From positions 1 to 8,631 of the forward strand of contig JAGLBU010000025.1 in NCBI GenBank assembly GCA_023146575.1: a stretch of 8,631 bases of DNA, given 5' to 3'. Under the pieces are notes generated by a model, which did no database searches, was not told the DNA's origin, and saw only the letters and a list, made by a program, of their open reading frames with translations. The position numbers and the translations under genes were made by a program. This stretch comes from Methylococcales bacterium. GTDB taxonomy: Bacteria; Pseudomonadota; Gammaproteobacteria; Methylococcales; Methylomonadaceae. This document shows positions 6,956 through 8,631 of the stretch, one piece after another (the stretch's first letter is position 1; every line of letters starts with the position of its first letter).

Positions 6956-7010
6956 TCACCTCTTTTACAACAGGCTTATTTTTTAACAAGGATAGTGTTT
7001 TATAATTTCA

Positions 7011-7015
7011 AAGGA
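7011..7015 (+). promoter_or_regulatory. Ribosome binding site that fixes the first lipoprotein start
   Basis: AAGGA lies 6 nt before the ATG at 7022. An in-frame GTG at 6995 would add nine residues ahead of the signal peptide and has no such site. The site therefore decides for the ATG, which also gives a normal short lipoprotein signal. Confidence 0.7.
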
Positions 7016-7021
7016 TCTCGC

Positions 7022-7612
7022 ATGAATGCTTATAAATTAGCTATTTTAGGGCTTATTTTAATCATTTCAGGGTGTGCAACGCCCCCTGAAGTCAAACAAT
7101 TATCCTTAAAACAACTGGATTATTTAAATGTTTTAACCGATGCGGTTACGATTCAATCAGAAGGGTTGATATCAATTGCTAAAAAATTGAAACAACAATC
7201 TGAAGGTAATATTAATTGTCATCAACAAACCAGTATTGATCGACTCAATCAATTAATGACCACCACCATTGATTTAACTGACCCCAAAAAGCGCCGTGAA
7301 TTAAAGCAAAAAATTCTGGCACAAGCAACCGAAATTAATAAAGTTACACAACGCTCACAGCAAAAATTAGCGGTTGATTTTAAAGCCATAAAAACCAAAA
7401 CCCAACAATTACAGGTCTATCTTAAAAAAATAAAAGAGGTACAGTTAGTCTTGAATGGTTATATTCAATCGCAAAAAGCAGGCGAGCAATTATTAGCCAC
7501 CTCGGTCGGGCACACCAGTGTTGACGGTTTTCTTGGTACAATTAATACTTACATTCCATTGATTAAATCAACCTCCAGTGAATTAGCACGATTGCTAAAT
7601 GTTAAGCCATAA
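7022..7612 (+). CDS. Predicted outer-membrane lipoprotein of unknown function, helical
   Basis: A 196-residue protein I do not recognise. It starts with a lipoprotein signal peptide: a Lys at residue 5, a hydrophobic run (LAILGLILII) and the lipobox ISGC with the lipidated Cys18. The residue after Cys is Ala, which under the E. coli Lol +2 rule predicts the outer membrane. The mature part is rich in Lys, Gln, Leu and Ile and appears nearly all helical, with coiled-coil-like stretches at about 22-58 and 108-150. One internal cysteine occurs in NINCHQQ (63-69). The C-terminal third (GYIQSQKAGEQLL to SSELARLL) has no recognised motif. The start is set by AAGGA at 7011-7015. It is first in a same-strand trio, 16 nt before the 98-residue gene, and 66 nt after uvrD, from which transcription could read through. 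A periplasm-facing structural or binding role is inference only. Confidence 0.8.
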   Translation: MNAYKLAILGLILIISGCATPPEVKQLSLKQLDYLNVLTDAVTIQSEGLISIAKKLKQQSEGNINCHQQTSIDRLNQLMTTTIDLTDPKKRRELKQKILAQATEINKVTQRSQQKLAVDFKAIKTKTQQLQVYLKKIKEVQLVLNGYIQSQKAGEQLLATSVGHTSVDGFLGTINTYIPLIKSTSSELARLLNVKP

Positions 7613-7628
7613 CGTGAGAAATTAAACC

Positions 7629-7925
7629 ATGAATGAAGCAGAATTAGAGCGCCATATTCAGGCGTTAACCTTACTGGCACGAACATTATCCGAACCTGAA
7701 CGCACCTTTAAACTCAATGAAGTTGATCTGTTTAAAATTCAGTTAAACGGTTTGGTTTTGGAAGATTTAAGCGATAATCTTGCTCAAATGGCACCGATGA
7801 ATACCAACAGTATTGATCGGGCAATTACCGCTTCGTTGCGCGCTACTCACAATCAAGCGATGGCATTAAAGACCTTTGATGTCGGCATGAGCGTGCTAAA
7901 AACTGTTTTGGTTGCAAGTCTTTAA
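7629..7925 (+). CDS. Small helical protein of unknown function between two lipoprotein genes
   Basis: A 98-residue protein I do not recognise. No signal peptide is visible and the N-terminal half is charged and amphipathic (ELERHIQALTLLARTL at 5-20, then SEPERTF), so it probably begins in the cytoplasm. The middle contains two more likely helices (about 31-53 and 59-80), and the end (VGMSVLKTVLVASL, 85-98) is moderately hydrophobic and might touch the membrane or pack against a partner, though it is too short and weak to call a transmembrane segment. There are no cysteines and no catalytic-looking motif. Its ribosome binding site is poor (GTGAGA about 10 nt upstream of the ATG), suggesting coupling to the preceding lipoprotein gene 16 nt away. 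The next lipoprotein gene starts 7 nt after its stop, so the three are likely cotranslated. Coding status rests on tight packing and codon use like its neighbours. Confidence 0.7.
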   Translation: MNEAELERHIQALTLLARTLSEPERTFKLNEVDLFKIQLNGLVLEDLSDNLAQMAPMNTNSIDRAITASLRATHNQAMALKTFDVGMSVLKTVLVASL

Positions 7926-7932
7926 GGTCAAT

Positions 7933-8631
7933 ATGTTATTAAATAAATCACTCCTTATCATTTTAATTTTATTATTAAATGCTTGTGCAATCGTGCCTGA
8001 GCATGAATTTTCAGACTACCGCTATGTTTTTAACCAAGTGCGTGATGTTGGTGAAAAAGTGATTATTGATTATGCCTTAGCTAAAAAAGAACAAGCTCAA
8101 TTAAAAAAAAATAATACCCTTCAAGCACCGCGTAAAAATACTTTTAATAGTCATCAACTCACCATCTCTAATCTTCCCGTGCAAGATGTTGCGGTTCGAT
8201 TGCGAGCATGGGACGTGATGGCAACCTATAACGACGCATTAACGCAATTAATTGCAGGAAAAACCTTAAAATCAAAAGATCAAACGGTTTTAAATAAATT
8301 ATTACATTTTTCCGTAGGTTCACTTAGGGACGCCGCCTCTAGTTTATCGCCGATTGCCGCCGCCTTAGATGCTATTATTACCGAAGTCGAAAAAGGTTTC
8401 AAACGTCATCATATTGTTACCAGCATTGAAAATATTTCCGAAATAATTAGCTCAAAATTAATCGTAGGGATGAAAAAAGACAGCGAATTATTTTATAAAG
8501 TAAGATATAGCATTAATAATTACCATTACCAAAAACTCAGGGTTAATATTAGCCGTCACATTAAAACGTTTATAACACTTTCCAATGAAATTGAACCGCT
8601 TGAGCAACAACAAAAAGTGAACCCTTTGGTT
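7933..8631 (+). CDS. Second predicted lipoprotein of unknown function (3' partial)
   Basis: An open frame starting at the ATG at 7933 runs to the last base, so 233 residues are visible and the end lies outside. The ATG has AAGG (7924-7927), overlapping the previous stop, 5 nt upstream. The signal peptide is MLLNKS followed by a Leu/Ile run (LLIILILLL) and lipobox LNAC with Cys18; Ala at +2 predicts the outer membrane. The mature part looks helical: a charged stretch at 34-60 (QVRDVGEKVIIDYALAKKEQ), a segment at about 88-110 (VRLRAWDVMATYNDALTQLI), an Ala/Ser-rich helix at 129-150 (SLRDAASSLSPIAAALDAII) and a polar part after 155 containing HHIVTSIENISE. No metal or catalytic motif stands out. 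The arrangement with the 98-residue gene and the upstream lipoprotein suggests one operon. The frame contains no stop over 699 nt and codon use matches the neighbours, so coding is likely; function is unknown. Confidence 0.8.
   Translation, partial: MLLNKSLLIILILLLNACAIVPEHEFSDYRYVFNQVRDVGEKVIIDYALAKKEQAQLKKNNTLQAPRKNTFNSHQLTISNLPVQDVAVRLRAWDVMATYNDALTQLIAGKTLKSKDQTVLNKLLHFSVGSLRDAASSLSPIAAALDAIITEVEKGFKRHHIVTSIENISEIISSKLIVGMKKDSELFYKVRYSINNYHYQKLRVNISRHIKTFITLSNEIEPLEQQQKVNPLV

Noticed and set aside
6995..6997. GTG as start of the first lipoprotein
   Set aside because: No ribosome binding site, and it adds nine residues in front of a normal lipoprotein signal; the ATG at 7022 has AAGGA at proper spacing.
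7001..7006. Perfect TATAAT as promoter of the lipoprotein trio
   Set aside because: A start about 7 nt downstream would cut off the ribosome binding site at 7011-7015, and no -35 is visible at 16-18 nt. Read-through from uvrD or another promoter is more likely.

Overview
The window is an ordinary, AT-rich (roughly 40% G+C by eye) stretch of gammaproteobacterial chromosome with an uncharacterised envelope-type gene cluster at its right edge. HemH, FolE, DusA, Cca and UvrD all have the size and motif layout of gammaproteobacterial orthologues; UvrD and Cca can be followed against the E. coli proteins almost end to end. The RTX/DUF4214 protein at the left edge and the YgaP-like membrane protein fit an environmental gammaproteobacterium (for example Methylococcales or Thiotrichales relatives), but no gene here fixes the genus.

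Layout. (1) Positions 3-512, + strand: C-terminus of a protein that began before the window, with the end of an RTX-type calcium-binding module and a DUF4214-like tail. (2) Positions 524-4286, - strand: a run read as cca, dusA, folE, hemH. cca and dusA overlap by one base (TAATG) and both act on tRNA. folE and hemH are 2 nt apart and supply pterin/folate and haem; a candidate extended -10 promoter overlapping the dusA stop may drive them separately. (3) Positions 4388-4675, - strand: a small two-helix YgaP-like (DUF2892) membrane protein with a charged tail, followed by a hairpin. (4) Positions 4676-4789: a divergent promoter region in which candidate -10 boxes on the two strands overlap. (5) Positions 4790-6955, + strand: full-length uvrD (DNA helicase II). 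(6) Positions 7022 to the right edge, + strand: a tightly spaced trio made of a predicted outer-membrane lipoprotein (196 aa), a 98-aa protein without signal peptide, and a second lipoprotein that is still open at the last base (233 aa visible). I recognise none of the three as a named family.

The housekeeping genes do not form one pathway. The most promising unexplained object is the lipoprotein/small protein/lipoprotein cluster downstream of uvrD; its function cannot be read from sequence alone. No tRNA, rRNA, CRISPR array, insertion sequence or phage gene was seen, and no gene-free stretch exceeds about 115 bases.
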